7,665 bases of DNA from Planctomycetota bacterium (GTDB taxonomy: Bacteria; Planctomycetota; Planctomycetia; Pirellulales; Thermoguttaceae), in contig JANXQG010000310.1 in NCBI GenBank assembly GCA_025356915.1, positions 1 to 7,665 of the forward strand, read 5' to 3'. Below are positions 7,101 to 7,665 of this stretch, in pieces (positions within the stretch are counted from its first letter, which is position 1; each line of letters opens with the position of its first letter). Below the pieces are notes generated by a model. The model saw only the letters and a list, made by a program, of their open reading frames with translations, was not told the origin of the DNA and did not search any database. Made by a program: the position numbers and the translations under genes.

Positions 7101-7561
7101 CCGGGACCGAGGTGACGTTCAATATCAACGGAGGTGGTGCGTTGTTCCAACTCGGTGCCCAGGTGGTTTCCAGCCAGCAGGCACGCTTGGGCATCCAGAG
7201 CGTCGATTCCGCCAACCTGGGCGGCACGGCAGGACGGCTCTACGAGCTCGGTTCCGGAAAGGATGCCGCTTTGGCCTCCAACACACGACTGGCCGCGAAG
7301 ATCGTTACCGCGGCAGCCGATCAGGTGAGTGCCATCCGAGGCCGGTTGGGTGCCTTCCAAAAAGCGACGGTCGATACCAACATCAGCAGTCTGACCGACG
7401 CCGTGACCAACTTGACCGCGGCTCAGAGTTCCATCCAGGACGCCGACTTCGCGGCCGAAAGCTCCAACCTCACCCGGGCACAAATCCTGGTGCAGTCAGG
7501 TACGGCCGTGTTGGGTATCGCCAACAAGAACCCGGAAAACGTCCTCTCGCTCCTGCGGTAA
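4169..7561 (+). CDS. fliC: Large flagellin with five internal repeat domains
   Basis: 1130 residues; the filament subunit, exported through the flagellar type III system and polymerised outside the cell. Residues 1-170 are the N-terminal D0/D1 part, with MTRINTNVISLSAQNTL and LSTGLRINTGKDDPAGL. Residues about 990-1130 are the C-terminal D1/D0 part, with IRGRLGAFQ and the typical end NVLSLLR. Between them lie five repeats (about 200-303, 318-425, 434-545, 558-662, 683-800), each with an LTI[TQN][VL] strand (256, 365, 492, 614, 744) then a helix ending A[ILF][NT], resembling the flagellin hook IN motif. A different domain, GGNAGSQVFTFISGTTADQM onwards (about 808-918), follows. Typical flagellins have about 270-500 residues. 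The middle is rich in Thr, Ala, Gly, Ser and Asn, with no Cys in the whole protein. No other flagellar gene is adjacent; the gene has its own leader and terminator. The symbol is by family only. Confidence 0.95.
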   Translation: MTRINTNVISLSAQNTLAKSNNQLTDTLTRLSTGLRINTGKDDPAGLIAATSLGNDIKSTQQAIANSQVANQMISTADSALGQINTLLTSVRGLVTQAANTGAMSSAQIAANQLQIDSSLDAINRISQTTKFQGQNLLDGSLGFLTAGTSSNYAATVKDLQVNQVNMGTASQVAVDVKVTAAATQAVISDLVPVGTTPTGQLKFADGTSMTISAPVGGTSFNTKSIAVVEVASGTTVNGVSVTTTTPTAAYAGNTLTITVANAGTTQASAIAAAINLVTDSGSGQKFSVDMSTATGAYVAGTDLPTSATDASTTITTTTGGSLKISAKTADSMYNGTHIVWDTTGTSATPNVSYTAGAGSSPGTLTIQVRGTTVPASTTTTLQAVADAINNSSDTNVQKFAATDTVTGLKTGIGGSFDSTKDGGTAVVGHVSAGHAHISDGSGTITINVQSLTDTSALNNMKITVVEGAAGTTTTSASFDNSYAVGNATGQLTITLANNKTVTANDVQNALNAIGGSSFAAFATPLATGTDIVTPPTAGTTPTSATGLTTGGLNGTVSTTGAITLASTGGGNISFTIASKAWGVAQNGLTVKYTNNADLVNPVSAAYISGTNTLTINLALGNAAITATDLDTAFTNMTGKAAFDLRYAKTGAASSTQNLDGTVFTAHADSTSASGTNGAAASQIAHITDGSGNDIHLTVTANNVNTNKTGTSLNNMLINVVEGGVGFNTTTASYNASSGVNGILTITLANNKAVSVAEINQAITDMADPAFAVGGTAGNYLAVATQNAGGAVITAPTAAGTPLVITQGSTANGAYDIAGKNAALAGATVGGTFTGGTGTALDPGLQADLVMQLGGNAGSQVFTFISGTTADQMMTAISASSDSTGVGASLNASTGALELTSTGYGAAQFVNVNVVKEGTGGTFATNLKNILGHSATHAAGTDIAATVNNVAATGVGNTVSINTPSLAFNATLADGAAAGTEVTFNINGGGALFQLGAQVVSSQQARLGIQSVDSANLGGTAGRLYELGSGKDAALASNTRLAAKIVTAAADQVSAIRGRLGAFQKATVDTNISSLTDAVTNLTAAQSSIQDADFAAESSNLTRAQILVQSGTAVLGIANKNPENVLSLLR
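4766..6568 (+). repeat. Five tandem protein repeats within the flagellin, B-A-B-A-B order
   Basis: Approximate units are 4766-5077 (B), 5120-5443 (A), 5468-5803 (B), 5840-6154 (A) and 6215-6568 (B). The B units share [KM]xIxVVE (Glu at residues 230, 467, 722). The last two B units also share H-I-[ST]-DGSG and LTITLANNK. The A units start GGSLKIS and GGGNISF, 249 residues apart. The repeats are clear in protein but strongly diverged in DNA, so they are old rather than recent copies. Unit edges are approximate. Confidence 0.75.
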
Positions 7562-7591
7562 TTCCGCTGGCGTTTTGAACGTGTAAATCAC

Positions 7592-7633
7592 ACCGGTCCG
7601 CCTCGAAAAGTTTGAGGCGGACCGGTTTTTTTT
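7592..7633 (+). terminator. Strong intrinsic terminator after the flagellin
   Basis: ACCGGTCCGCCTC (7592-7604) pairs perfectly with GAGGCGGACCGGT (7614-7626), a 13-bp GC-rich stem that can extend inward by a G-U and two A-U pairs, followed by eight T (7626-7633). It begins 30 nt after the flagellin stop, marking the end of a single-gene transcript. Confidence 0.93.
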
Positions 7634-7665
7634 CATTCCCCTACGCCAACGGCGTTGTGTCCTCC

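Noticed and set aside
4085..7483. Long minus-strand frames inside the flagellin (4085-4969, 5009-5692, 6176-6892, 6959-7483)
   Set aside because: Arg/Gly-rich shadow translations produced by the GC-rich third positions and Thr/Ala/Gly-rich codons of the flagellin. None has a recognisable domain.
7643..7655. Small hairpin ACGCC-AAC-GGCGT at the right edge
   Set aside because: Only 5 bp with no T run, and it follows a much stronger terminator. The context beyond the window is unknown.

Overview
The window looks like chromosomal DNA from a planctomycete, possibly a member of the Pirellulales. The support is a bacterial hopanoid cyclase, a large modular flagellin of the kind seen in that phylum, a small conserved-looking Lys-rich protein next to a CxxCxxCC protein, a fairly GC-rich coding style, and long spacers between single-gene units. 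The phylum call is an inference from protein style, because there is no rRNA or other phylogenetic marker here.

Layout, left to right. (1) Bases 1-1312, minus strand: the N-terminal 437 residues of a squalene-hopene cyclase. The gene runs off the left edge just after its catalytic DVDD motif, exactly where a GC-rich palindrome starts. (2) Bases 1313-1585: a divergent intergenic region with a weak candidate promoter in each direction. (3) Bases 1586-2551, plus strand: a two-gene unit with a 6-nt gap, encoding a small Lys-rich CxxCC protein of unknown function and a YkgJ-type cysteine-cluster protein. (4) Bases 2552-2627: a convergent spacer holding a 13-bp perfect inverted repeat that probably acts as a terminator. 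(5) Bases 2628-3452 (or 3536), minus strand: a coiled-coil lipoprotein with an OmpA-type peptidoglycan-binding domain. (6) Bases 3453-4168: a long divergent spacer with a possible sigma-28-type promoter and a striking 18-bp imperfect inverted repeat in the flagellin leader. (7) Bases 4169-7561, plus strand: an 1130-residue flagellin, followed by a strong intrinsic terminator at 7592-7633.

The genes do not form one pathway. The cyclase makes membrane hopanoids, the OmpA-like lipoprotein tethers the envelope to peptidoglycan, and the flagellin builds the flagellar filament. All three concern the cell envelope or surface, but each appears to be its own transcription unit. The only apparent operon is the CxxCC/YkgJ pair.

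The most notable feature is the flagellin. Between ordinary D0/D1 ends it carries five tandem, strongly diverged repeats of about 110-130 residues, each with an LTI[TQN][VL] strand and a helix ending in A[ILF][NT]. They alternate in a B-A-B-A-B pattern with an A+B period of about 250 residues. A sixth, different domain resembling the usual variable flagellin domain follows. No mobile element genes, CRISPR array, tRNA or rRNA were seen, and no clearly new defence or metabolic system is visible.
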